Positions 7,440-15,082 of a stretch of 64,000 bases of DNA are shown here, one piece after another. How positions within the stretch are numbered: the stretch's first letter is position 1; each line of letters opens with the position of its first letter. A model generated the notes under the pieces. The model saw only the letters and a list, made by a program, of their open reading frames with translations, had not been told where the DNA came from and did no database searches. Position numbers and translations under genes: made by a program. This stretch comes from JBJXHC01 sp046160825 (GTDB taxonomy: Bacteria > Bacteroidota > Ignavibacteria > UBA10030 > UBA6906). The stretch is taken from the NCBI GenBank assembly GCA_046160825.1, contig JBJXHC010000039.1, positions 1 through 64,000 of the forward strand. The letters run 5' to 3'.

Positions 7440-7469
7440 TGTAACCTCCCCCTCCCTTCAGGCTACTAA
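7440..7469 (+). promoter_or_regulatory. putative ECF-sigma promoter, copy 4
   Basis: TGTAACC (7440-7446), 17-bp spacer, TACTAA (7464-7469), 42 bases before ATG 7511. It probably drives the whole 7511-12161 protease and cohesin operon, since no other promoter motif or terminator is seen until 12192. Confidence 0.65.
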
Positions 7470-7510
7470 TCTCCAGACGTACCAAACACCCACTAATTAA
7501 GGAGGTCTCC

Positions 7511-7993
7511 ATGAAACCACGTACCCTGTCAGTTGGCATTCTGACTCTCATCTCGTTGCTGCTTCCCATGCCGGCAACACTCGCTCAGTGGAGCCCCGAT
7601 GAGGAAGACTCAACACAAAGGAGCGAAGTCCCACCCCCGGACGATCCAATTGTTCAAATGACTCGTGATGCAGATGCGATCATCGTTGGCAAGGTGATAT
7701 CCTCGCGATCATACTGGTCCACTGACAATACCATCATACTCACCGATCACTCCGTCGTAAGCACAAACACCTTGCGCGGTCATGCACCGAACATGTTAAC
7801 GATAACAACTGAGGGTGGAGAGATCGGGAGCATCGGGCTGAAAGTCAGCCATGAACTGACTCTCCACCGAAATGCATCATACGTCTTATTTCTCACATCC
7901 CGATCCGGTCGTTTGTCCGTGATGAACGGTACCGCAGGTTGTCACAAGGTTGATTCATCCGGTCCTGAACAAGATGCAACGTTCGGGGATTGA
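7511..7993 (+). CDS. secreted protein, matrixin-associated beta domain
   Basis: A 160-residue protein with an N-terminal signal peptide (to about residue 26, ATLAQ). The mature part contains DADAIIVGKVISSRSYW, TITTEGGEIGSIGLKVS and a LFL block. The same pattern occurs in residues about 45-145 of the metalloprotease at 8809 (ADVIVYGRVTGISSRW, TFAGGQIG) and in the secreted protein at 59845 (RLVVHGKILSSYSQW, KQVGGTVGDTGSEI). In all three places it is fused to, or next to, a matrixin-type protease, so it may be a propeptide, chaperone or inhibitor for that protease (inference). AAGGAGGTCTCC is the ribosome-binding site. First gene of the operon running to 12161. Confidence 0.75.
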   Translation: MKPRTLSVGILTLISLLLPMPATLAQWSPDEEDSTQRSEVPPPDDPIVQMTRDADAIIVGKVISSRSYWSTDNTIILTDHSVVSTNTLRGHAPNMLTITTEGGEIGSIGLKVSHELTLHRNASYVLFLTSRSGRLSVMNGTAGCHKVDSSGPEQDATFGD

Positions 7994-8029
7994 AATCACT
8001 CATTAGTTCAATGAAATAAGGAGGCCATC

Positions 8030-8779
8030 ATGAACCTTCACCTCTCATCCCTGTTACTCATCAGAATACTCGTCGTTGCTTTGACCTTCGCTATCGCGTC
8101 CTGCAAAGAAGACCAGAACCCCATCATAGACGGGGGTAACAACAACGCTGTGGCCGACCAGGACAATGATGGTATTCCCGATGCTCAGGATCAGTGTCCT
8201 GGAACTCCGGGGAATTGGCAATACAATGGCTGTCCTCCTCCCGCGCCAGATTGGTGGAAGGTGGATATTTGCTCGGGTAATTCGCCCTACAACACTATTG
8301 GGTATAAGTGGAGCAATCTCACACCTGCGTTCTATTATTCTACCAGTCTCAACAATGTACCATGGAGAGACTATGTGGATTACGCCGCGTCAGTATGGAA
8401 TGCAGTACAATCACGCCTGGAAATTCGGAAGTACACAAATGCTGTCTCAAACGGAGTTGGCAATGATAACAAGAATGTCATCTCATACGGTCCAATGGAG
8501 TCAGGTATACTGGGGCGATGTTACATCTGGTACAACACATCCTCAGGTGCTTTGGTGGAAGCCGATATCAAGATAAACTCCAACGCACAACTGGTCATTG
8601 GTGAATCACCCAACAAATACGACGCATTTTCTGTCCTTGTCCATGAGTTTGGACACTTCACCGGACTTGACCATGTGAACGACAGGACCCATTCGATGTA
8701 TAGTGAACTCCATGATGACAGTATCATCTATCGAACTCTTTGCGCTGGAGACAAACTCGGTCTGTTACGTCTGTACTAA
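8030..8779 (+). CDS. matrixin-type (M10) zinc metalloprotease lipoprotein
   Basis: The 249-residue protein has a lipoprotein signal ending FAIASC (Cys at about 25), then a calcium-binding thrombospondin-3-like repeat DQDNDGIPDAQDQCPGT, and a matrixin catalytic domain. The zinc motif HEFGHFTGLDH is at residues 205-215, with the downstream NDRTHSMYS stretch in the place of the met-turn. It should cleave proteins at the cell surface while anchored by its lipid. No propeptide cysteine switch is evident. AAGGAGGCCATC precedes the ATG. It lies between the 7511 gene and the dockerin protease, with 36- and 29-base gaps, suggesting one transcript. Confidence 0.85.
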   Translation: MNLHLSSLLLIRILVVALTFAIASCKEDQNPIIDGGNNNAVADQDNDGIPDAQDQCPGTPGNWQYNGCPPPAPDWWKVDICSGNSPYNTIGYKWSNLTPAFYYSTSLNNVPWRDYVDYAASVWNAVQSRLEIRKYTNAVSNGVGNDNKNVISYGPMESGILGRCYIWYNTSSGALVEADIKINSNAQLVIGESPNKYDAFSVLVHEFGHFTGLDHVNDRTHSMYSELHDDSIIYRTLCAGDKLGLLRLY

Positions 8780-8808
8780 TTCCCAAAACAACACCATAGG
8801 AGTATGAT

Positions 8809-11577
8809 ATGAAAAAGGAACGAACATATAAGAAGAGCCTCTTGTGTGGCAACACATCTCTGTATTGGACATTGCTACTGTACACCCTCTTCGTTCTGGC
8901 AACAACACAGTCACATGCCGTCACCACTACCTGTTCTACAATGCGGCCAGAGCAAGTGTTGGCCCAAGCTGATGTGATCGTTTATGGTAGAGTAACCGGC
9001 ATTTCTTCAAGATGGACGGGCGCTGGCGAAGCCATGATAGCAACCGACTATGCGATGGAAATCCTGAGTCTCGCATGGGATCCGGAAAGAATACTTGGGG
9101 AGAAGGTAGTTCGGGACACGATGACACTCACGTTTGCCGGCGGGCAAATTGGGAAGAAGTCGGTGTGGATCCCGGGCATTCCGGAATTCCCTATCGGTGA
9201 AACTGTCATTCTCATGATTGATAGGCAAAATCTTGGAGCTATTTCTCCGCTGGTCGGAATTTACATGGGAGTCTATAGAACATCACAACAAGGACATGTT
9301 ATCGATCATACCGGAGCATCGGTGACAAGATCGTTCTTCTCGTCAACAAATGATCGACCGGGAGGTTTTTCGCCTTCAGAGTTTATTCAGTCAATTCGTT
9401 CGTCAATTCAGAGAGCAAAAACTGATGGTATGTTAAATCGGGAAGAACCTCGCCGGAATACTCCTATGAGCAACGTCTTTTCCGGAAACCAGATCCCCTT
9501 GCCTCGACCCGAGCACATTATTTCCGGCAGAAATGCAGATGGACTTCGCGTAACGTTGGAAATTGAGAATACCAATAACGATGGGCCAAGCTCGCTTCCG
9601 TCACTGCATACCGTTGAAGATGGAATACCAGCAACTGTCGAGCACATCAACAACGACTACGGCTTTCAATGGGGCGCCCCAAACATCCCGAGTGTATTCA
9701 ACATTCCCCCGATGTACTATTCAGGCGCACAGTGGGGTTTGAATTTTGAGTATAGCGGAAGTGATTGGAATCGGTATGCCAGTGATGTTTTCATGAAGTA
9801 TACTACTGCTTACAATACTTTCGGCCATAACTCCAGAAATGACTTCGCATTCACAAATGCAACAACATTCCAGCAGGCGTACGGGTTTCAGCTAGGGTCC
9901 TCCACACTCGGAATAGCCGTCATGTACAATTCCAATGGATCCTTCATTGGCGATGGTCAGACAATCCACGAGAGCGATGTGATCCTGAACGTTGCCTTCG
10001 ACTGGACCCTCGATTTTCAGACGGCGTACAACGATCCGGACATTTGTTTCTTCCGCAGTACCGTAATTCATGAGTTGGGACATTGTATCGGGAGACGACA
10101 TCAGTTTACAGAAACATCCAACGCTTCGTGGCATTCCGTAATGAACTACACCAATCCAGGACCAATTGAAACGGAGTTTCACCTTCCCTTTATGGATGAT
10201 GCAGAATCCATTCGAGCGGCCTACCCTACGCGCAGTGTTTCAATCACTGATCTTGGACTCTCTCTTAAAAGGACACTGGGAGGAATTGCAAATTTTTCTT
10301 GGGCATCATTTCCAGTATCTGTCCAACGAGGAAGTAGTTTTCCTCTCTCTGGTTTTGTAATTGAAAATGCAGGAACCGCCACCGCATCCCCGGCAGTAAC
10401 ATGGTATCTCTCAAACAGGAATAACACGTGGTCAGGGGCAACATACTATGCACTCCAGACGACCTCATATGGTTCACTGCCAAGGTTTTACTACTACCCC
10501 AATCTCACCATGAGTATTCAAGTCCCGGCATCAGTTCGCGCGGGGGAATACTACATTGTAGGCGAACTTCAGTCTGATGGCTATGACGGCAACCGCTATG
10601 CCTGGTCCAATGAACGAATTACGGTGACAAACCCTCCTGCTACTCTTGTCGGCCTTTCACCCGCCAACGGCCAAACGGGACAGACTCTGGATGTTGATAT
10701 TTCAGGAACGGGATTCGTCAATGACACCCAGGTGTACTTTGGCCCAGGTATTAGTGTCCAAACTGTAAACCCTATCAACTCCTCCTTACTACGGGCAACT
10801 ATCACGATTGCCCCGTCTGCTACGCTGGGTTCCCGCAGTGTCAGCGTTTCAAATCCATCCCCAGGGGGAGGAAGCTCAACACTTTCTAATGTTTTTTCCG
10901 TAGGTATTGCCGTCTATCCGGGTGACGCTAACAATGACGGTATCGCCGATGTCCGCGATATTCTTCCCATCGGCCAGTTTTTTGGCATAGCTGGGCCTCC
11001 ACGTGGTGCTGCGTCTGTTTCTTGGCAACCTCAACTGCTCCTGAATGAATGGTCAATCCGGGATGCATGTTACGCCGACTGCGATGGCAACGGTCGCGTC
11101 GAGTCCGCCGACGTACAGGCCATCATCCGAAACTGGGGTCACGATCATGGCTCACCTGACGCCCCGGCGGATAACCCTATTATTGTTTGCGGGGAGTTGC
11201 TTCGGGAAATTGACAGAAACGGACCGGTATCCGGCCCCATGCTGGAAATACGGAACGCAATCACCTCGTACTTGAATGAGCAGATGGAAGTACCGCTTGT
11301 TTTCTCGCTTGACCAAAACTGGCCGAACCCGTTCAATCCGTCAACGCGCCTGAGGTTCTCGGTCGCGACCGAAGTCTCTATCGTGCAACTGACGGTCTAT
11401 GATATCCTGGGCCAGCAAGTCTGGGCAACGGATCTGCACAATGTCCAACCTGGAAGCCATGAGGTTCTCTGGATGGGGATGAATACGGCTGGTGAAGTTA
11501 TTCCGAGCGGAATCTACTTCTACAGACTCACGGCAGGCACATTCACGGCGGTACGACGAATGATGTTACTCAAGTAG
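8809..11577 (+). CDS. secreted metalloprotease with TIG, dockerin and T9SS sorting domains
   Basis: The 922-residue protein has a signal segment (about 15-40). Next come the beta domain shared with the 7511 protein (about 45-150) and a metalloprotease domain with HELGHCIGRRH at residues 421-431 and a later SVMNY met-turn. A CARDB-like beta region and an IPT/TIG domain (about 609-700) follow. Then come two dockerin calcium loops (GDANNDGIADVRDI at about 705 and DCDGNGRVESADV at about 757) and a T9SS type A tail (QNWPNPFNPSTRLRF to RRMMLLK). It is predicted to be exported across the outer membrane by T9SS and to act as a surface or secreted protease. The dockerin and the cohesin-like lipoprotein encoded 29 bases downstream suggest it docks to the cell. 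Start ATG follows ATAGGAGTATGAT. Confidence 0.87.
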   Translation: MKKERTYKKSLLCGNTSLYWTLLLYTLFVLATTQSHAVTTTCSTMRPEQVLAQADVIVYGRVTGISSRWTGAGEAMIATDYAMEILSLAWDPERILGEKVVRDTMTLTFAGGQIGKKSVWIPGIPEFPIGETVILMIDRQNLGAISPLVGIYMGVYRTSQQGHVIDHTGASVTRSFFSSTNDRPGGFSPSEFIQSIRSSIQRAKTDGMLNREEPRRNTPMSNVFSGNQIPLPRPEHIISGRNADGLRVTLEIENTNNDGPSSLPSLHTVEDGIPATVEHINNDYGFQWGAPNIPSVFNIPPMYYSGAQWGLNFEYSGSDWNRYASDVFMKYTTAYNTFGHNSRNDFAFTNATTFQQAYGFQLGSSTLGIAVMYNSNGSFIGDGQTIHESDVILNVAFDWTLDFQTAYNDPDICFFRSTVIHELGHCIGRRHQFTETSNASWHSVMNYTNPGPIETEFHLPFMDDAESIRAAYPTRSVSITDLGLSLKRTLGGIANFSWASFPVSVQRGSSFPLSGFVIENAGTATASPAVTWYLSNRNNTWSGATYYALQTTSYGSLPRFYYYPNLTMSIQVPASVRAGEYYIVGELQSDGYDGNRYAWSNERITVTNPPATLVGLSPANGQTGQTLDVDISGTGFVNDTQVYFGPGISVQTVNPINSSLLRATITIAPSATLGSRSVSVSNPSPGGGSSTLSNVFSVGIAVYPGDANNDGIADVRDILPIGQFFGIAGPPRGAASVSWQPQLLLNEWSIRDACYADCDGNGRVESADVQAIIRNWGHDHGSPDAPADNPIIVCGELLREIDRNGPVSGPMLEIRNAITSYLNEQMEVPLVFSLDQNWPNPFNPSTRLRFSVATEVSIVQLTVYDILGQQVWATDLHNVQPGSHEVLWMGMNTAGEVIPSGIYFYRLTAGTFTAVRRMMLLK

Positions 11578-11606
11578 ATTAACCAACCCGAAAGGAGAAT
11601 ACGAAA

Positions 11607-12161
11607 ATGAAAATCAATCTATGGGCATCAATAGTGATCACGACAATCAGCATGTGTATTGCCGGATGCGATGACACAACCACAAAACCAATAATCGAAG
11701 AGGACTGGAGCTTCCAGCCAGATTCAACAAAATTCTCCGTCTCGCTTGTGAGCGTTTCAGATACTGTTGACTCTGGCAAGACCTTCGAAGTGAAAGTCGT
11801 CTTCTATAACATTGAGGAGCTCTTTGGCGCAAGCATGGAGATCGCATTCTCACATGACATTATTGAGATACTCGGGGTAACAACCGGTCCTCATTTCTCC
11901 CCTGCAGATGCAAGGCTTGTGGTCAGTCGAATTGATACCTCCCTTGTGCAAGTGAGCTATGGAATCACATTCGTTGCCGGAAGCGGACTCACTGCTCCTC
12001 GGAGCGGAGTGGTCATGAAAATGCGATGCAGGGCAAAGAATAGAGGAGTCGCAGCGTTCGACAATATCGCCTCACGCCTTGTGCTGAAGCGATCCGATGG
12101 AACAGCCGTCCCGGGGTTCCAGTCAATCGATATCGAGGATCTCCACTTGACAATCCGTTAG
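11607..12161 (+). CDS. cohesin-domain lipoprotein
   Basis: A 184-residue protein with lipoprotein signal SIVITTISMCIAGC (Cys at about 20) and a short linker. One domain follows: FSVSLVSVSDTVDSGKTFEV, then NIEELFGASMEIAFSHDIIE, and FVAGSGLTAPRSGVV further on. This order (opening strands with VxxGxxF, the GxxxxxxxxFxxxxI/LE block, then SG and a final beta pair) fits type I cohesins. Cohesins bind dockerins, and the gene directly upstream encodes a dockerin-bearing protease. Alternative: a stand-alone cohesin-like fold in a lipoprotein with another ligand. Ribosome-binding site AAAGGAG. It ends the operon at terminator 12192. Confidence 0.72.
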   Translation: MKINLWASIVITTISMCIAGCDDTTTKPIIEEDWSFQPDSTKFSVSLVSVSDTVDSGKTFEVKVVFYNIEELFGASMEIAFSHDIIEILGVTTGPHFSPADARLVVSRIDTSLVQVSYGITFVAGSGLTAPRSGVVMKMRCRAKNRGVAAFDNIASRLVLKRSDGTAVPGFQSIDIEDLHLTIR

Positions 12162-12191
12162 AATCCTCATAATACCGCTTAATCATTCAGA

Positions 12192-12221
12192 AACCCTTCC
12201 CCTTTCACGGAAGGGTTTTTT
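12192..12221 (+). terminator. rho-independent terminator of the 7511-12161 operon
   Basis: AACCCTTCC (12192-12200), 8-nt loop, GGAAGGGTT (12209-12217), then T residues. The stem is the same as that of the terminator at 7164. Confidence 0.9.
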
Positions 12222-12306
12222 GTGTTTGTCAGCAATCAAGACATACTCCACCCTGTTCGCTTATTGTTCTTGGGTTTCCACCATCACCAACTGGTCATTC
12301 ATCACC

Positions 12307-12335
12307 TGTAACCTTTTCATCGGTTGTAAGACTAA
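12307..12335 (+). promoter_or_regulatory. putative ECF-sigma promoter, copy 5
   Basis: TGTAACC (12307-12313), 16-bp spacer, GACTAA (12330-12335), 53 bases before the small gene at 12388. Confidence 0.65.
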
Positions 12336-12387
12336 CCCCTGTGGTACAGAAACTTCAAAGCTTGTTCACTAAAACCAGGAGGGAAGC

Positions 12388-12549
12388 ATGGGAAAACGAT
12401 GGTTTAAGAGAGAATTGGAGCGGAGGCGTTGTGTTGTTGTGACAGTTGTTATTAATGGTAGGTTGGTGTCGGTTGTGAGAAACGAAGCTCGGTCTACCCC
12501 TTCAGATCTCGCTCCCCTTTTCACTCGTTCGACTGAAAGCGTATTATAG
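12388..12549 (+). CDS. small basic hypothetical protein (53 aa)
   Basis: ATG 12388 follows CCAGGAGGGAAGC, an excellent ribosome-binding site. The product starts MGKRWFKRELERRRCVVVTV and ends LFTRSTESVL. The first 14 residues are strongly basic and are followed by a short beta-prone stretch; there is no signal peptide. The family is not recognised. Promoter motif, ribosome-binding site and frame are all in register, as for the other tiny genes at 5694 and 5943. Confidence 0.5.
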   Translation: MGKRWFKRELERRRCVVVTVVINGRLVSVVRNEARSTPSDLAPLFTRSTESVL

Positions 12550-12650
12550 TTTTCCATCGCCAGTCCCAACCGCTCCTCACTCCATTTCTCCAATACTCCA
12601 AACGCTCTGCTCACCACTCTTCTCTTCACCAATTCTCAATGCGATGTCCG

Positions 12651-12687
12651 AGGGGTAAGCTTACCCGCCGTGAGCTCGTCGAACCCC
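12651..12687. repeat. REP-like element, copy 4
   Basis: GGGGTAAGCTTACCCGCC is followed by GTGAGCTCGTCGAACCCC. It lies between the small gene and the convergent nucleotidyltransferase gene. Confidence 0.65.
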
Positions 12688-12695
12688 GCTCTTTC

Positions 12696-13391
12696 TCATT
12701 CTGTTCCAGCCAACTTCTGCAAAATATGTTTTACTTTCGCGACTTGGGAACCCCCTGCCCCAAATGAAAGCGCGCTGGCAATGGCTTCGTCTATGGATGC
12801 ATCTTCCAGTAGCAATCGGAATTCATGCGCCAAGTATTTGCGGAGGGGCTCATCAGAATCCACCACTTCGTTCGCAACCTCGCCCCTGTTATCCAGAACA
12901 TAGACAAGGTCTTCAATGTCCGGACTCGTTCGCGTTTCACCATTACCTCTCCCCTTGTACGCCTCGAGTTTCGATGCGAGGAAGTACGGCGATGGTAGAA
13001 TCTTGATGGAAGTGCCGTCCGGCAAGAGTTGGTCGAGAGCACGGGAAAGCCCTTCTGCATACCATTTATTGGTGAATCCCAAAATACTCGGATCGGTTGG
13101 CATAACGTCAACCGTTATATCTTTGAATTTCCACCGACACAATGGCGCACCGATGGTGGTGTCATTGTGAAAATGGAGTGAGCGAAGTTCCTCTTCTAGT
13201 GCGTTGTACTCAACCTGGCTTGATACTTCGATCACACAATCAACATCGTCTGTCGACCTGATTTCCGTTGCGGCCGGGTCCGTTGCATACAACCCTACGA
13301 CCGCTCCACCAACAAACGCGACGTCGTTGCGGAGAGGACCCAGCCCTTTCGCAACCGTCATAAGTCTGGTGATGTTTGTTTCAGTAGCCAT
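12696..13391 (-). CDS. nucleotidyltransferase, AbiEii-like toxin candidate
   Basis: From ATG 13391 the protein has 231 residues. It shows VAFVGGAVVGLYATDPAATE and TDDVDCVIEV, the GG and D-x-D-type acidic motifs of the polymerase-beta nucleotidyltransferase fold, then ITVDVMPTD with a third acidic residue and a helical C-terminal half (KLEAYKGRGNGETRTSPDIE). The longer open frame upstream is a shadow of the preceding gene and is rejected. Its ATG lies 11 bases inside the end of the winged-helix gene, which is typical of toxin-antitoxin or type IV AbiE-like pairs where the regulator comes first. It may modify tRNA or another RNA. The family assignment to AbiEii is by pattern only. Confidence 0.75.
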   Translation of the reverse strand: MATETNITRLMTVAKGLGPLRNDVAFVGGAVVGLYATDPAATEIRSTDDVDCVIEVSSQVEYNALEEELRSLHFHNDTTIGAPLCRWKFKDITVDVMPTDPSILGFTNKWYAEGLSRALDQLLPDGTSIKILPSPYFLASKLEAYKGRGNGETRTSPDIEDLVYVLDNRGEVANEVVDSDEPLRKYLAHEFRLLLEDASIDEAIASALSFGAGGSQVAKVKHILQKLAGTE

Positions 13392-13905
13392 TATTGATCC
13401 GCTGTGACAATTCCTTCTCTGCAATCGCCTGTTCCCTGGCGCGTCCGACCCGTAGTGCATCAACGAGAGCAAGCATCTCGTGGAAACTCTCATCTGCCTG
13501 GGCCGCCAGAGGTACGTTCTTATAGAGTGGCTCGATTCCCTGTCCGCGCAGTGATCCCCTTTCCCATGGCCAAACGTACACATCCTTTTCTGAGATGATA
13601 ATGGCAGAGAGCGGCAGTGCAGAGTGCGCAGTGGGCATGCCTCTGACAAGAGCGCCCGGCTGGGCCGGAAAAACGTACTTTACACCGTGCATCAGGAACT
13701 CCAGAAGTGCTTTGCGGTACACAATCCGCTTCGATTCGTCAATCAGTCTCGCGATCATGCAACGATTCAGTGACTCGGAGATCTCAGACTGGCTCATGTG
13801 GAGGGTACTCGCCAAATCGGTCATTCTCCAATTCTGCGACCCCAGGACAACAATCTTCAACAAGATAGCGATATCGTGCGGCCTCATTCCACCATGTTTT
13901 CTCAT
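13381..13905 (-). CDS. winged-helix transcriptional regulator, antitoxin candidate
   Basis: From ATG 13905, preceded by GGAGGATCAA, the protein has 174 residues. Residues about 9-60 hold a helix-turn-helix (IAILLKIVVLGSQNWRMTDL, then ASTLHMSQSEISESLNRCMI) of the MarR/winged-helix type. The rest contains a beta segment (KYVFPAQPGALVRGMPTAHS) that contacts neither DNA nor ligand in any way I can define. It overlaps the nucleotidyltransferase gene and has a perfect palindrome just upstream, so it probably represses its own operon. Pairing of a winged-helix protein with an overlapping nucleotidyltransferase is the layout of AbiE-type toxin-antitoxin systems. Confidence 0.75.
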   Translation of the reverse strand: MRKHGGMRPHDIAILLKIVVLGSQNWRMTDLASTLHMSQSEISESLNRCMIARLIDESKRIVYRKALLEFLMHGVKYVFPAQPGALVRGMPTAHSALPLSAIIISEKDVYVWPWERGSLRGQGIEPLYKNVPLAAQADESFHEMLALVDALRVGRAREQAIAEKELSQRINNGY

Positions 13906-13920
13906 TTGATCCTCCAAGTG

Positions 13921-13951
13921 ATTCGCATATCGCATATTGCGATATGCGAAT
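13921..13951 (-). promoter_or_regulatory. 31-bp palindromic operator of the wHTH/nucleotidyltransferase operon
   Basis: Two 14-bp arms, ATTCGCATATCGCA and TGCGATATGCGAAT, are exact reverse complements around a 3-nt centre. The palindrome ends 16 bases before the ATG of the winged-helix gene. Each arm contains a GCATAT/ATATGC half-repeat, suggesting binding of two dimers. Confidence 0.75.
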
Positions 13952-13988
13952 CTATAGAAGAACAAAGAAAGATGCAAGGGCTTTCTCT

Positions 13989-14012
13989 CCCCGTGATTCA
14001 CCCTTTGGCGGG
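13989..14012. repeat. CCGCC/GGCGG hairpin repeat, degenerate copy 4
   Basis: CCCCGTGATTCACCC followed by TTTGGCGGG matches the 5441-5624 units except that the left arm is mutated. It is followed by AGTTGCTCATTG, like the tail of copy 3. Confidence 0.5.
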
Positions 14013-14108
14013 ATAGTTGCTCATTGTGAGCCATTTTCGTCACTTTTCTCGCTTCCTCTCGTGTTCCCTCCAATTGTTTGTTGCTGACTGATAATTGATA
14101 ATTGCCAG

Positions 14109-14138
14109 TGTAACCTCCCCGCCCCCCCACGCAACTAA
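14109..14138 (+). promoter_or_regulatory. putative ECF-sigma promoter, copy 6
   Basis: TGTAACC (14109-14115), 17-bp C-rich spacer, AACTAA (14133-14138), 49 bases before ATG 14187. Confidence 0.65.
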
Positions 14139-14186
14139 CCTATGTAAGCCCTTGTCACCCCGACAACCAAGTATTAGAGGCACTCA

Positions 14187-14984
14187 ATGGACCAATCAAC
14201 CTACACCTTCCGCCAGCCAAACTCGATAAGCGAGTTGAGGGCTTTGCTTGAGCTCCGGTACCGGGTGTATCGGGAAAGCCGCCTCCAGAATTTTATCGCC
14301 GACAATCCCCTCGGGCTCGATCTTGATTGCTACGACCTGAAGTCTATGCACTTTGGGTTGTTCCGCTGCGTCTACGGAATGGAAATCCCCGTAGGGTATA
14401 TGCGCCTGGTTACAGACAGAGTGCAATCATCTGCTTATGACATCATGTCGATCTCCTCAGCAGACGGCACTGTGCTGGAGAATGTTCTTCAAACACCCGA
14501 CGCTCCTTTCCCGGTAATGACATATGCCCCAGCTGTCGATCGCGTAAATGAGATGTACCATGAGCTGTTGAATAAGGGTGAGAGCATTGTCGAACCGGGA
14601 CGGTTTGCACTTGACGAATCAGCACGCGGACGGTTGATTGCAAAACAGATGGTAGCCGCGACGTTTGCAGTAACAATCGCCAACGGCATTGATTCTGCAA
14701 TACTCAGTTGCACACTGCTGCATAGTCGGACTTACAAGCAGTTTGGGTTCAACAATTTCCCTGGTACAGAAGAATTCTACTGTGATCAAGCAGGAGAAAA
14801 TGCACTGCTGCTGCTGCTGCTAGGTGTACGCGCTTCCTTACCTGAGTCGGAGCGGGGGAAGGTGATGAAAATGGCTAAAGCGTATGCCGAAACCGGATGC
14901 ATCTTCCTTGACCCCAGTCAACCAAACCAGTTCACGCAACCAATCCGTGAGTCAAACCCTGTTCATGAACTAATCGCTGCATAA
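14187..14984 (+). CDS. LuxI/FeeM-like N-acyltransferase (GNAT fold), first of a pair
   Basis: The 265-residue protein carries ALLELRYRVYRESRL, then DLDCYDLKSMHFGLF, VGYMRLVTD and, at about residues 134-145, EPGRFALDESAR. This succession (LRYRVF, D-x-x-D, GxxRL, E-x-x-RF) is that of acyl-homoserine-lactone synthases and of the related N-acyl amino acid synthases such as FeeM. Those enzymes join an acyl chain from acyl-ACP to an amine. The substrate here is unknown. No LuxR receptor is nearby. AGAGG precedes the ATG, and an ECF-type promoter lies upstream. The next gene is a paralogue of the same length, suggesting a duplicated enzyme pair. Confidence 0.75.
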   Translation: MDQSTYTFRQPNSISELRALLELRYRVYRESRLQNFIADNPLGLDLDCYDLKSMHFGLFRCVYGMEIPVGYMRLVTDRVQSSAYDIMSISSADGTVLENVLQTPDAPFPVMTYAPAVDRVNEMYHELLNKGESIVEPGRFALDESARGRLIAKQMVAATFAVTIANGIDSAILSCTLLHSRTYKQFGFNNFPGTEEFYCDQAGENALLLLLLGVRASLPESERGKVMKMAKAYAETGCIFLDPSQPNQFTQPIRESNPVHELIAA

Positions 14985-14993
14985 CCAAAAAAA

Positions 14994-15073
14994 CCAATAA
15001 TCCACCAATCCACTTATCCACTTATCCATCAATCCATTTTTTTCACACACTCCATCACTCCACTACTCCACTC
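14994..15073. repeat. imperfect ATCCA-nn low-complexity repeat
   Basis: Tandem units such as ATCCACCA, ATCCACTT and ATCCATCA followed by ACTCC units fill the gap between the two acyltransferase genes. The same filler recurs at 5305-5345 and other intergenic sites of the left arm. Confidence 0.6.
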
Positions 15074-15082
15074 GAGGGCTTT

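Noticed and set aside
12696..13649. 317-codon version of the nucleotidyltransferase gene
   Set aside because: The first 86 codons are a shadow of the winged-helix gene in another frame. ATG 13391 gives a standard domain start and an 11-base overlap.
14994..15073. CRISPR array
   Set aside because: The ATCCA units are 7-8 bases long with no spacer of constant size and no cas gene; it is low-complexity filler. No other CRISPR-like array was seen.
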